From NCBI RefSeq assembly GCF_029784135.1, contig NC_073745.1:97857105-97921104 (forward strand): DNA of 64,000 bases. The letters are read 5' to 3'. Below are positions 33,810 through 45,318 of this stretch, piece after piece (position 1 is the first letter of the stretch; every line of letters begins with the position of its first letter). The notes below the pieces were generated by a model. It was not told the DNA's origin and ran no database searches. It worked only from the letters and a program-made list of their open reading frames with translations. This stretch comes from Toxorhynchites rutilus septentrionalis (lineage: Eukaryota; Arthropoda; Insecta; Diptera; Culicidae). A program made the position numbers and the translations under genes.

Positions 33810-33971
33810 CGCGTTCCGTTTTTACTGCTGAAGCTCCCCCTTCTCTCTAGTCGCTATGAGCTATTGGGCTTTCTTTCTCTAGGCGGCACGTATCGACGGA
33901 ATGACGATTGTTAGTTGCCGAAAACGGTTCCCTCACCAAAATTTATCAAATGGGACAGACGATTAAAATAG

Positions 33972-34009
33972 AACTGAAAGTCTTTCTGGATGCTGTGACC
34001 ACTTTTATA
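33972..34009 (-). promoter_or_regulatory. Lipase 1 core promoter: TATA box and initiator
   Basis: On the minus strand TATAAAAG (34009-34002) is followed by TTCAGTTC with an initiator TCAGTT whose A is at 33975, about 34 bases from the first T. This is a standard arthropod TATA-Inr arrangement and gives a 5' UTR of about 165 bases. Confidence 0.6.
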
Positions 34010-35965
34010 ATTTTTGGGAAAAATACTTTTGTTGACCTCCTTTCAACCAGTTTCATTTCGAGCTTTGTTTGTTAGCTTTATTCTGGAAGAACTGGTCATA
34101 GACAAACACTGGCTCGCCGGACTTTCTCTGGATCTCTGCTGGTGTATCCATGCTCCATTGCCAAGAAAGTGACGAGAGAGGCCAATTGCATGCAAAACAC
34201 CAACAATGCCCCGCGGCAACGGTATATTCTGCGGTGGCACATTATACACCAACAAACTTTTCATACCGAACCGATTTGATTGATGGGCTGATTAACTGCT
34301 TCACACGTGTGGTGTTGTACCGGTCATTGACTCTGGTGGATTATCAGATGAAAGGAGCGCAAAATAGCACATGCCTCACCTATATGATAATTTGGCTTCA
34401 ATTATATGCAATTGAAGTAAGTATTTAGATGAGAATTAAACGATTCGATCATGCACACATGTGATCATACCAATTGCTCTTTATTAGATGCTGCCAATTT
34501 ACGAATGATATTTGATTCGAATTGAAGATTACTGATTCAGCATCAACTTTTCACGATACCGAAACTATTTTGGGCAAGAGACCTCTTTTCCAGAATGAAG
34601 TGATACCATCGACCCTCATAGCCAAATTTCTTTAAACATAAATTTTATCTTCATTTTATTCTTTCAAAATACTTATCAATTCAAAAATCGATATCATTCC
34701 CTCATCAATAAATGGATCTGAAATTCAGGAAATATTGAGTGTAATTAATAAATATTAATACAAATTTTAACAATAATACTTTCCACTAAAATAAAATATT
34801 AGTCATTCTTATAATGAGTTGGTTCACGTAATATAATTTATACTCTCTTTTGGTGATTGCAGCGCCCCAATTGACAGAAGTGGAAATTGCACGCTCATTT
34901 GCAAAATCCATCAGCATCCGAACGTAAAGTCTTACCCAAAGAACCGTATGGCTATTGATTGAAAATTTCTCGTACCAATCAAGGTTTGAGGTGGATTCGT
35001 TCATCGTGACTTTGTTACGGGTGTATAGCTGTATATGATATGTATTTAGCTTTTCATGTGTAATTTCCCATTTGTACTTATTGAAGGTTATATTTATTAT
35101 ATTTATTATATTTATAAATTATTCAATTATTTTCGTTATTTATTTATTTATAGAAATCTTTATTTCTCCGTTGTTAATTCTTCGTTATTTATTATGTTAG
35201 TTCTTCTTCGTCGGTCCATACGTTCACACTTGCCATAATTCAAGGTTCACTTCCGCCAATTAAATTCAAATACGCTTCGCATATTCAAATAATTTGTTCG
35301 CCAGAAAGTAGGCAATCCGATAACTAGAGCACCGTGGATTTTTCCATGCACTTCATTACTATTTTCGATCATTTTCTTCTTCTGAGAGATGATTGATCAC
35401 AGCGAAGTTTGTCTTGCGAAGGTGACTCAGCCGAAGGTCGCGTCCTATTCGTGCCTTTGAGGGAAGGAGGAAAATGAGAAGGTCAAATTTGGGAAGTACT
35501 CGCGAAAGCAGGATAGATGTTTTAAGTGTCAACGTTTTTGAATTTCGGTCTAGACAGCAACCGAAAGATCGCGAGTTGTCGCGATTGCTAGCTACTTAGC
35601 AGAATCTCCAGACGTTTCTCGTCCATTTTGTCTCGATGCGTGAAACGTTCTGGAAGTGTGGACTTGGTCACGAACGTGTAAGACTTGTGGTAAAACGTGA
35701 TAGTTTTCTGAATACTCATTGTCCCTCAATGTTTCAGTTCCCGTGTAGCTAGGTATAATAGTTTGAAAACTAGCTGACCAGTACGCTTTTAAGCAAATAA
35801 AACAGAGGTAAATTTTGAATGGTGCTCATAGTGAACTCTGATTAATTATATCTCGTCGAATAGCCGTTCGACGGCTCTTTGTCTAGGATAGACAGTCATC
35901 GAGGCAAAACACGCGGACGACAATACCGCCGAGCTAGTTGGCTCGCTATGACAATTAGCAGAAAC
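34010..35965. other. Intergenic, no gene supported
   Basis: A GC-richer patch at 34040-34260 has short open frames on the minus strand without recognised domains. 35083-35150 is a TTTATTA-rich low-complexity run. Confidence 0.35.
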
Positions 35966-35976
35966 AATTAGCCAAG

Positions 35977-36456
35977 AAAGGGGGTCTCCGTAGCCACATT
36001 GGTTGCGCGTTCGCTTAGTAAGCGATCGATCGTGAGTTCAAAACTCAGGGCCCTCATTGACCATCTTTGTGTTGTTACAGAATAGCTACGTCCACGCAAC
36101 AATCATCAGCGATGGAGATCGATCCACGGTCGAAATAAGATCGATTCATCCATACAACTGCTCTGCTCTGCCAGACACATCGGGCTACTGTTCTATAAAT
36201 AACTCAACAATGATCAAAACAACTGTCTCCGCTGTCCGGTGGTCCAACTGGATAATGGAAGAACAGAAAGAATACCCTTACGCCTAAATGGCTACTGTGT
36301 GAATGTACCATATGTAATGGTATAGAAGGAATACTGGCGAATGGCGAATGGCGAATTATAGATATGATAACCATGTGACATGTACACGATTAAAATTCGG
36401 CTCTGTTACAGCTAAAATGCTAATGAGCCTTAAATAAATAAATGGGATAAATAAAA
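35977..36456 (+). mobile_element. tRNA-derived SINE, copy A (480 bp)
   Basis: The element is flanked by the exact 11-bp duplication AATTAGCCAAG (35966-35976 and 36457-36467). The head has polymerase III promoter elements: TAGCCACATTGG fits box A and GAGTTCAAAACTC fits box B. A long body follows, and the tail TGAGCCTTAAATAAATAAAT ends A-rich. A second copy lies at 58360-58844. The internal open frame at 36057-36287 is not conserved as protein and is not a gene. Confidence 0.88.
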
Positions 36457-36467
36457 AATTAGCCAAG

Positions 36468-38014
36468 CTGAACCAATAGCCACAGCAGCGACCGTTTGTC
36501 ATCTCCGGCGAACAGCGAGGCAAAAACGAATTCGAAACTCGCAGAGAGACACAATCGTCTACTATAAGCTAAGTGTCGAGTGCCGTGAGTAAATTCTCTG
36601 TGTTTTATGTCCGTGTGCACATGTGACGTCCAAAAGCATTGAGTAAATGAGGGAGTACAGATAAAGGAACAAAAGAATGAAAACCTAGGTTAGAAAAAAT
36701 GTTATAGAATTGTAATAAATGCGTTTATGTTAATTATGGAGCTAGTGTAGATCTCCCGAAGGACATTGTGGGTGGTGATGCTTCAGGAATTTTCGCGTTC
36801 GTGTTTCGTTTAGTTAATTTTCAAATTGTGTAGTGTTACGTTCCCCCTTCAGGGACGGTGGCGACATCGAGCGTATAGATTGGGAAGTGTTTGGAGAAAG
36901 CTTTTATAGTGAAGCACTAAGCCCTAGCCTCCGTAGTTTAGGGTGGAGTTCGGAACTGTGGACGTTTAGGTTTGAAATTCGTAAGTCTGACGCGGGCAAA
37001 CATCAAGATTACTAGATTGAGTTCCGATATCTCTCAAAAAGCAATAGGACCTTCTGAAAGATGAGTCTCACAAGCTGGGCAAATCGAGCACTGGTGAGTG
37101 GTCCTCTCATGAGGTGGCGCATAAGCCACTCGCTCAAAGGGAACCGAATTTGAATTCTTTCAAGACCACGTGATTCGGTTTGCGTTTTTAAGCTAGCGGT
37201 GTTTTCATTACCGGTCTACACCGGACCGCTACAAACTGCGATTGAAGATTATCCAGTAAATCAAAAATAATCCCAACATCTCAGATTGCGTTTTGGCAAA
37301 CAATGGGTGCTGATCATTGTACTCTGCAGCGAACAAAATGGTCAAAATTCGGGCCCGTTCGTTAAGGCCGACTGCATACAAATCTCTGGACGTACATTCT
37401 AGAAAGCTTCTGATCAAGGCAAGTCCGTGTCATGATTCATGTCATGTCCGAGACACGACCGCATAGTTGACGTAGGATTCCGTTAGACTATCTGTTGATT
37501 TTGGATATGTTTGAAGAATTACATCGTTAAAGTCTTTGATAACGATTTGGTAGCCTTTAAAAAAGGGCCGTTTTGTTTGGTTGTTGGGTATTGTTTGTTC
37601 ACTCCACCAGTGTTTACCGAATGATGATGACAGAAGGATGGTAAACAGTCGTTGGATAGTGCGTATCAGATATAAGCGTTCTAAATACAGAATACCGGAA
37701 CATTTATCCTGTCCATAATGATCCAATTTATAGCTGGCTATTATCAGGGTCCAAAATATTCGAAGATGAAAAATGAATACTGACTCTCCTCACAGTCGCT
37801 TCGTTTCAACTAGCACTACCACTATCGTAATCGGAAGTGGTGTACGGCGGCTTATGAGTTGCATTCGCGGAGAAGTTAGAAAATTTATTCGAAAGAATGA
37901 TCAATAGTCTGATCCCATGTCTCTGTTTTTGACGTAGGACTACGTATTCGATTTCTATATAGGGGAGTCGCTCTACGAAAAATATAACGTTTATTATGAG
38001 TTTTCAAATGCATA
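36468..38014. other. Intergenic, no gene supported
   Basis: 36470-37200 has mixed composition resembling a retroelement leader, but no domain is visible. Segments at 37452-37481 and 37917-37946 carry the GACACGACCGCA/GACGTAGGACTACG family. Open frames at 37229-37417 and 37442-37726 (minus) are unrecognised. Confidence 0.35.
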
Positions 38015-38146
38015 CTACGCAGAATTGTTCTTACGATATGTGTTATGATATATACCATCGGCAAATTTATCCAGCAGTTTTCCACCTGAGATATAAACAG
38101 TGGAAATAATGAAACAAGTGAGTAATTTAACAAATAAAAGAGGCAT
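38015..38146 (-). CDS. Possible short secreted peptide or first exon (43 aa)
   Basis: The ATG at 38146 on the minus strand opens MPLLFVKLLTCFIISTVYIS then GGKLLDKFADGIYHNTYRK and a short tail to a stop at 38015. The first 20 residues have the look of a signal peptide. A GTAAGA inside the CGTAAGAAC near the end could be a splice donor, in which case this would be exon 1 of a longer gene. It is too short to assign a family and may be chance. Confidence 0.28.
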   Translation of the reverse strand: MPLLFVKLLTCFIISTVYISGGKLLDKFADGIYHNTYRKNNSA

Positions 38147-39269
38147 GTTTTGCGAGCGGTTGCAAAGGTAAATCATGTATTATGCATTCTTTCTTTCAAT
38201 TTCATTACCCATGAATGTTGTAAGCGACACAAAATTGTGTGCACTTCGTTTTATCAAACAAATTAGCAAGACCTGATGTAATTAGATGCATCACTCAAAT
38301 ATCATTCAAGATTTCATCAAAGCTACGAGGAAAGTGTCACCCGTACGGTGATTGTTCGTTAATTGGGCCGGAAAATCAAAACAATCATTGAATTTTACTC
38401 GTTAACCAGGCTTCAAAACAGCAAAAGCAATACTTCAAATTGAAGTTGACATCTATTATTGATAAATAACTGCTTTTTTATAGATGTTTTTGGAGATAGT
38501 TGGTCCAGCTGAAGATAGTCCAGTTTGCGAATAACTTCTGTAGATGACGGGGTGACGAACATCTTAAGCGAGTGTCTTCCGGGCTGCGGCAACATGGGGA
38601 ATTGTACAGCGAAAATGATATCAAGTTGCCTAGTGTGCATGCTCCCATTTGATTACACGTGCTCTCAACTTTTTTGCGACATTCGTTAAGTTGGTTTCCA
38701 ACCTAAGTTGTTTAGTGTGATGGTTGCTTAGATGGTCTTAGTGTTCTTGACTTAGTACCACAGTATTCCTTCAAGATTCTCCTCACTGTATGGTCACTCA
38801 TTCCAACCTTCTTAGCCGTTTTTCGCATGGAACGCACGGGATTGGACGAAATTTTCCTCATGGCCACGGAAACAGCTTTTTTTCGTGCGGACTGATCACA
38901 GACGGCCCGAGGAGGTCCTTGGAGATAGTTGTCCTCTCTTTTCCAGGTTCAAAACTGTTACTACAGCCCCCTGTGACACTCAATTTTACATTGCGGCATT
39001 TGTGTTTGGTATAAATCACGCATACGCTGCCACTTTGCCATGACTTGAATCAACGATTGCAAACATTGACGAGTTCTGTTTACGTTTTGTTCACTCCTGA
39101 GTTATGGCACGCAAGCCCTTAGCACACATCTCAGTTGGCAGTAACTTATGTATGAGGGTCCAATTAGTATGCCGCATACTGTAAACTGGAATACACTGGG
39201 AAACGTTGAAACGGTGAAACCCACCATCCATTCTCTAAACATTGCATCTTATGGAGAAGTGGGAAATTG
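38147..39269. other. Intergenic, no gene supported
   Basis: No recognised gene or element. Confidence 0.35.
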
Positions 39270-39427
39270 AATCATTCAATTCGTGGATCGTCTCAAGAGT
39301 TGTCGCTTCTGCATTTGTTCTTTTCGTCTTTTTTTCTATTTAATTCATTTTTTTCAAAGAAGAGAGAAGATGGGTGGCGTGACCAGTTCTGGCAACACGG
39401 GCATCGTCAGGTTAGTGATCGAGTGGG

Positions 39428-39922
39428 TTGTGCACTCGGCACATTTTCCGTCATCTTATCAGCAGATTGATAATTCTGCAGAACGACGAGCCTGTTGCAG
39501 ACGCTCCCAATGCAGGAAGTTCCGGTACATCGCAGGGTACCATTAGGAAAAGAAAAATTGCTTCTTTTCCATCACTCCCCAGAAAGAAGACCGAAACTTC
39601 CCAAGTTGGAATGAAACCTCGTATCGAACGTGCTGAGAATAGACCGAAGCAAGTACCTCCTGGTTTAAGCGGTTCTTCTACGCACCAGGGGTCCTCAGCA
39701 CTTCCCGGAGCAGAGCCCAACACGTCTGTTCCTTTTTCGCGGTCGAGGCAACAGCCACAATCTGGCTTGCTTGCGCCTTCTGACCTGGTGGACAATATTT
39801 TAAACGCTTTAAATATAAATGACCCTCTTAAAAGCATAGTATTATGTTTGCTCCCGATTGTGAGAACATTTTTGAAAGAAAAATGTGGTTTTTTAGCAGC
39901 GTTCATTTCCCTCGATGCCTGA
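39428..39922 (+). pseudogene. I-clade LINE ORF1 (probably incomplete)
   Basis: The frame to 39922 encodes a Ser/Pro/Lys-rich segment with RKRKIASFPSLPRKK, then LLAPSDLVDNILNALNINDP and a hydrophobic end. ORF1 proteins of this group bind element RNA; the usual zinc knuckles are not visible, so the N-terminal part is missing or in another frame. It has no ATG near its upstream limit. Its stop overlaps the ORF2 start in ATGCCTGA (39915-39922), which suggests termination-reinitiation coupling between the two frames. Confidence 0.6.
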
Positions 39923-42900
39923 TTCAGTGCAAGAGGTCAAGGATTTGACCACTGTAATACAGTGGAATTGCAGAAGCATCATCCCTAAACTAGATCAATT
40001 TAAATTTTTAATTCATAGTTCTAACTGTGATGTATTTTCCCTCTGTGAAACATGGCTTTCTTCAGCCGACGAGCTGAATTTCCACGATTTCAACATTATT
40101 CGCCTCGATCAAAATGACTCGTTTGGTGGCGTACTATTGGGGATCAAAAAATGTCACTCCTTCTATAGAGTCACTCTCCCATCGATGACAGGCATTGAAG
40201 TTGTCGCTTGCCAGATACAAATCAATGGCAAAGAACTCTGCATTGCTTCGATATATATTCCTCCCAGGACTACGGTAGGCCGCCATCAGTTCTTTGATAT
40301 TATCGAGGCATTGCCGGAGCCGCGGTTAATCTTAGGTGACTTCAACTCCCATGGAACAGCATGGGGGTCACTCTACGATGACAACCGTGCCACGTTGATT
40401 TATGATCTGTGCGACAACTTCAACATGACAGTTTTAAATACTGGGGAAGCAACTAGAATAGCCAACCCTCCTGCACGGGCAAGCATGCTAGACATATCAC
40501 TTTGCTCTTCTTCGTTATCCTTGGATTGCACGTGGAAGGTAACCCAAGATCCCCACGGTAGTGACCACCTGCCAATAATTTTATCGATCGCCAATGAATC
40601 AGGTTCTCGTGAGTCAGTCGATATTGCGTATGACCTCACGAAAAATATTGACTGGAGAAAATTTGCAGAAATAATATCTGAAGCACTTGTTTTAATGCAT
40701 GAACTTCCTCCACTCGAAGAGTATAATTTTATATCGAGTTTGATTTACGAAAGCGCACTTCAAGCTCAAAGGAAACGTGTACCTGCCACTACTTTCCGAC
40801 GTCGTCCTCCATCACTTTGGTGGGACAAGGAGTGTTCAAAGGTCTACCTTGAAAAATCATCCGCTTTCAAAAAATTCCGGAAAACTGGACTAGTGGAATG
40901 GTTTCGAAAGTACCAAGCTCTAGAAGCCAAACTAAAAGGTCTGATTAAAGCAAAAAAGCGTGGATATTGGCGAAAGTTCGTCAATGGTTTGTCAAGGGAG
41001 ACCGCTATGAGCACTCTTTGGAATACGGCTAGGAGAATGCGTGGCTGGAACTCTGGTACTCAGACCGTTGGATTTTCAAATTTGCAAGAAAGGTTTGTCC
41101 CGATTCCGTTCCTGCACAAAGCGTCGTACGCGACATTCCGCTCCAATGCGACTATGAGAATTTTTCGATGGTAGAATTCTCAATTGCCCTCCTCTCATGT
41201 AACAATTCAGCTCCTGGGTCGGACAAGATTAAATTCAACTTGTTGAAGAATCTTCCCGACTTGGCGAAACAGCGTTTGCTGAACTTGTTCAACAAGTTTC
41301 TGGAGCTGAATATTGTCCCACATGACTGGAGGCAAGTGAGAGTGATAGCCATACGGAAACCCAACAAGCCGGCTTGCGATCACACCTCGTATAGGCCGAT
41401 TGCAATGTTATCCTGTATTCGTAAATTGTTAGAGAAAATGATTCTACTTCGTTTGGACAAGTGGGTTGAAGCGAACAATTTGCTGTCAAATACGCAGTTT
41501 GGCTTCCGCCGAGGTAAAGGGACGAACGATTGTCTCGCGCTGCTATCTTCTGAAATCCAAATCGCATTTGCTCGCAAAGAACAAATGGCTTCCGTTTTTC
41601 TCGATATCAAAGGGGCATTTGATTCAGTTTCCATGGAAATTCTCTCAGAGAAACTTCATAATCGTGGACTTTCACCAATTCTGAATAATTTCCTGTACAA
41701 TTTACTGTCAGAAAAGCACATGTTTTTCAATTATGGCAGCTTGAAATCTTCTCGATACAGTTTTATGGGCCTACCACAAGGCTCCTGCCTAAGCCCCCTC
41801 TTGTACAGTTTTTACGTCAATGATATAGATGATTGTCTAACTAGAGACTGCACGCTGAGACAACTTGCAGACGATGGAGTTATTTCCATCACGGGTACTA
41901 ATCCCGTCGTTCTGCAAAAGTCGTTGCAAGATACCCTGAACAATCTGTTCACGTGGGCCCTCAAGCTGGGTATCGAATTCTCTACGGAGAAAACTGAAAT
42001 GGTCGTTTTTTCTAGGAAGCACGAACCCGCCCAATTCCAGCTTCACCTATCCGGAAAAACGATCAAGCACTCGATGTTTTTCAAATACCTTGGAGTATAT
42101 TTTGACTCTAAATGTACCTGGGGAATACACATTGCGTATTTGAAACAGAAATGCCAGCAAAGAATCAATTTTCTTCAAAAAATAACCGGAACATGGTGGG
42201 GTGCCCATCCAGGAGACCTCATTCAGTTGTACAAAACAACGATATTGTCAGTGTTAAAATATGGCAGTTTTTGCTTCCGATCAGCTGCCAGGATTCATAT
42301 TCTCAAGCTGGAGAGGATACAATATCTTTGCCTGCGTATAGCCATGGGGTGTTTGCATTCGACACATACGATGAGTCTCGAAGTTTTGGCAGGAGTACCC
42401 CCGCTTACTCTTCGGTTCACAGAATTATCCTACAGATTTCTCATCCGTTGCAAGATCATGAATCCATTGGTGATTGATAACTTCGAAAATCTACTCCAAC
42501 TGACTCCTCAGTCAAGTTTTATGTCTTTATACCATGAGTACCTTACCCACGACGTGCACCCTTCACCAGGCATCTCCAACCAAGTTTGCTTCCCATACTT
42601 CTGCAATTCCTCTGTCACTTTTGATCTGTCCATGCGACAAAAAATCCATGGAATCCCAGATCACCTACGCTCCGATTCTATTCCGCCGATATTTTCGGAA
42701 CAATATGGGAAAGTTAGATCTGATAAAATGTTCTTTACTGACGGTTCATTCATAAACGGGTCCACTGGCTTCGGCATCTTCAATGAAAATTCCAGTGCCT
42801 CTTTCAAACTCAAAGATCCTTGTTCCGTGTATGTCGCTGAACTGGGTGCGATATAATACGCACTGGGGATCATTGAAACATTGCCCATCGACCACTATTT

Positions 42901-43579
42901 TATTTTTTCAGACAGTCTCAGCTCAATAGAGGCAATCCGCTCAATGAAGGTTGATAAACGCTCATCTTATTTCCTAACTAGAATAAGACAACTATTGAGT
43001 GTTTTGGTCGAAAAATTATTCAAGATTACCTTAGCATGGGTTCCCTCTCATTGCTCGATTCCGGGGAATGAGAAGGCGGACTCGCTAGCTAAGGTGGGCG
43101 CTCTAGAAGGCACACTTTTTGAAAGGCAAATTGCTTATAATGAATTTTTCCACATTCCTCGTCAGTACACGCTCGTAAGTTGGCAGCGCATGTGGAGTGG
43201 AGATGAGTTCGGTCGTTGGTTACACACGATTATCCCTAAGGTCTCCACGAGTGCATGGTTCAAGGGATTGAATGTAGGTCGTGATTTCATTCGCGTGATA
43301 TCTCGGCTTATGTCCAATCACTACAACCTAAACGCGCATCTCTATCGCATTGGGCTCGCAGCAAACAATCTTTGTGATTGTGGCGATGGCTACCACGACA
43401 TCGAGCATGTTGTCTGGTCGTGTATCCGGTTCCATACTGCTCGCTCTTAGCTCTCTAGAGCACTGAGAGCACAAGGCAGACAATCGGAGATCCCCGTCCG
43501 GGATATCTTAGGTAGCCGTGATCCTGATCTTCTGCTTCATCTATACCTGTTCCTCAGGAACGCCGATGTCAACGTTTAA
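39915..43579 (+). pseudogene. I-clade LINE ORF2: endonuclease, reverse transcriptase, RNase H
   Basis: Endonuclease (first 230 residues): WNCRSIIPK, FSLCETWL, ASIYIPP, LILGDFNSHG and GSDHLPI, all active-site blocks present. Reverse transcriptase: SYRPIAMLSC, TQFGFRRGKGT, SVFLDIKGAFD, GLPQGSCLSPLLY and QLADDGV (Leu in place of Tyr in YADD). RNase H: MFFTDGS, YVAELGAI, FSDSLSS and WVPSHCSIPGNEKAD, then a Cys/His segment CDCGDGYHDIEHVVWSC. A one-base frameshift lies near 41090 between endonuclease and polymerase. A stop at 42854 directly follows AELGAI, and a second is at 43448; after each the same frame continues. Full length would be about 1220 residues. Confidence 0.9.
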
Positions 43580-44095
43580 TGATGTTTCCTTCGTTGTGTC
43601 CCCGTGTTATATCCCTCCTATCCGATCGATAAACTTTTACTTAGTCGCGGCAATACATACACACACTCTTTACAGATACACGGGCCAAAGGTTGTGCAGT
43701 CCACTGATCATTCAACAAGAGCCAAAGGTTGTACCGCTCATGACAACTCTACATGAACTGATGATTGCGCCGGTTAGTGACCATTCTATCCTGGATTCCT
43801 CGAGTCGAGAAAGACGCACCACGCTAGATATGAGGTACAGACTAGGGGGGCGTTCCTGATTAAGGGTCAGCTGCATCCCAATAGGAAGTATCCCGTGTCG
43901 GGCACACGTACAGAGCATTGGAGACAGCAACATCCGAATCACGAAAACACTTGTAATACTAACCTCGAGCCAACCGCGAGTAAACGGTTACATATTACTA
44001 ACATAGATAATAAGAAAAATTGTCAAAGTATTGAACTCCCGGCCCCGTGAGGCTAACGCCATATGAGCCTTGATAAAAATATATATTTTGGAAAA
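43580..44095 (+). other. 3' UTR of the I-clade LINE
   Basis: Non-coding tail with CCTCGAGTCGAGAA, GGGGGGCGTT and TATCCCGTGTCGGGCACACG blocks, shared with the truncated copy at 15125-15408. Ends with GAGGCTAACGCCATATGAGC, CTTGATAAAAATATATATT and A-rich sequence. Confidence 0.75.
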
Positions 44096-44099
44096 AAAA

Positions 44100-44356
44100 T
44101 AATCAGCAGGCAGTCACCGTTCGGCTTCGGGCGGTCTCTGATTATCCCGCGAATGCTCAGGGACCCACATTATTCACAACGTTATTTCGCCAATAAACCC
44201 GGTCCATAACTGCAGTTCTCCAACTCCGGGTTGCATCGATTCTTCTCAAATCATGACCATCTGGTCCAACCACCTCGCTCACTGAGATCCTCTTGTTCGA
44301 GGATTCGATATGACTTTGCAGGGCTGATGTTCGGCAATGCAACCCCATCGCACTGG
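44100..44356 (-). pseudogene. RTE-like LINE fragment, left of the hAT insertion
   Basis: Decayed LINE-like sequence on the minus strand. Its right edge is the CGCACTGG duplicated around the hAT element, so it was continuous with 45319-46060 before that insertion. Assignment to the RTE group comes mainly from the right-hand part. Confidence 0.45.
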
Positions 44357-45318
44357 CAGGGCTGCCATAATAAAATCTGTGTTCTCGGTCTCAAAAAATC
44401 TTTTCATCTGAGTTTTTTCTCAGAAAATCTGTATCGAAATCTGTATTAACCCGTTGGTGGTCGTTTGTCTGCTCTCAGATACCACAGCAAAGAAGTATAC
44501 TAATATTAAATGTCAGTTCACACTTTCTCTAAACGAATTTCAATGCCTTGTGAATTTATTCACGAACCAAAACGGTGCTACTATGAATAATAAATAATGG
44601 TACCCAGTATAAACAAAAGCTCTTGCTCGAGGAAAGAATTAATGGAAAACTCCATGTATTGTGGTACTGTGTAGATATAAAGAGCATTGTTTTGTATGTT
44701 CAAACAGAAAGATAAAAGGCGCCAAAATATTTTTTTGTGATACATGCGGATCTTTTTCACACGAGCAATTATAGCAAATATTTTTTAAACATAAATTTAA
44801 AAACATTGTTCAGTAAATACTTATCAGAAGTTTTCAAAAAAATAAAGGAATCTTGTTCATCTTTCATAATATAACATAGTTATATATCACTGCTTTTTCA
44901 AGTAAAAATAATTGCAACCAGTACGACAAATATGTCGAAATTAAATACGACCGCAAAGGGTTAAACTAAGCTAGAGACGAACAAAGTTTGAAGGCTGAAC
45001 ATTCTATAATAAAAATCAATCTATAATTTGCGATGACGTATGTACAATTCCGACAACTACGGTGGTGTGAATAAGTTAACTCTAACAGATTATCAAGCTC
45101 GAAAGCAGTTTCAAATTGTTTATTAATGTAGAAAAAAATATTATTGAGATCAAGTCATAGCTAATTTTGGATTATGCGTTTGAGTCTAGTTTTTGAAAAA
45201 TCTGTAAATCTGTATGAAAACCAAAAAAAATCTGTAATCTGTATCTACAGATTCTTGGTTTCAAAAAGTCTGAAAATTTTGTATAAAAACAGATTATTCT
45301 GAAAATATGGCAGCTCTG
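44357..45318. mobile_element. Non-autonomous hAT element, 962 bp
   Basis: Ends are CAGGGCTGCCAT on the left and, inverted, CAGAGCTGCCAT on the right. They are flanked by the exact 8-bp duplication CGCACTGG (44349-44356 and 45319-45326). The CAG-type ends and 8-bp duplication are hAT hallmarks. There is no transposase. Subterminal AATCTGTA words recur near both ends. A TTAA-flanked element sits inside. Confidence 0.88.
44450..44960. mobile_element. piggyBac-like MITE nested in the hAT element, 511 bp
   Basis: Flanked by TTAA at 44446-44449 and 44961-44964. Inverted ends are CCCGTTGGTGGTCGTTTG and CCCTTTGCGGTCGTATTT. The interior is AT-rich and non-coding. The CCC start and TTAA target fit piggyBac. 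Confidence 0.75.

Larger units (their letters stand above)
39270..44095 (+). mobile_element. I-clade LINE, nearly full length
   Basis: A 4.8-kb non-LTR retrotransposon with a T-rich leader, a short ORF1, a long ORF2 carrying endonuclease, reverse transcriptase and RNase H, and a 3' UTR ending TATGAGCCTTGATAAAAATA and an A-rich tail. Presence of RNase H after the polymerase, with WNCRSI in the endonuclease, fits the I clade (MosquI-like in mosquitoes). Lesions are few: one frameshift and two in-frame stops in ORF2. The exact 5' end is not certain, and no target duplication was found. Confidence 0.85.

Noticed and set aside
34043..34264. Small minus-strand gene ending QNKANKQSSK
   Set aside because: Several equally plausible frames exist and none has a recognised domain, so not listed as a gene.
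36057..36287. Open frame starting after the ACAATAG region
   Set aside because: Lies wholly inside SINE copy A and is disrupted in SINE copy B.
36480..37020. Retroelement LTR or leader
   Set aside because: Base composition and style fit, but no primer-binding site, paired LTR or pol domain could be identified.
39451..39906. Minus-strand 151-codon frame
   Set aside because: Shadow of LINE ORF1 on the opposite strand.
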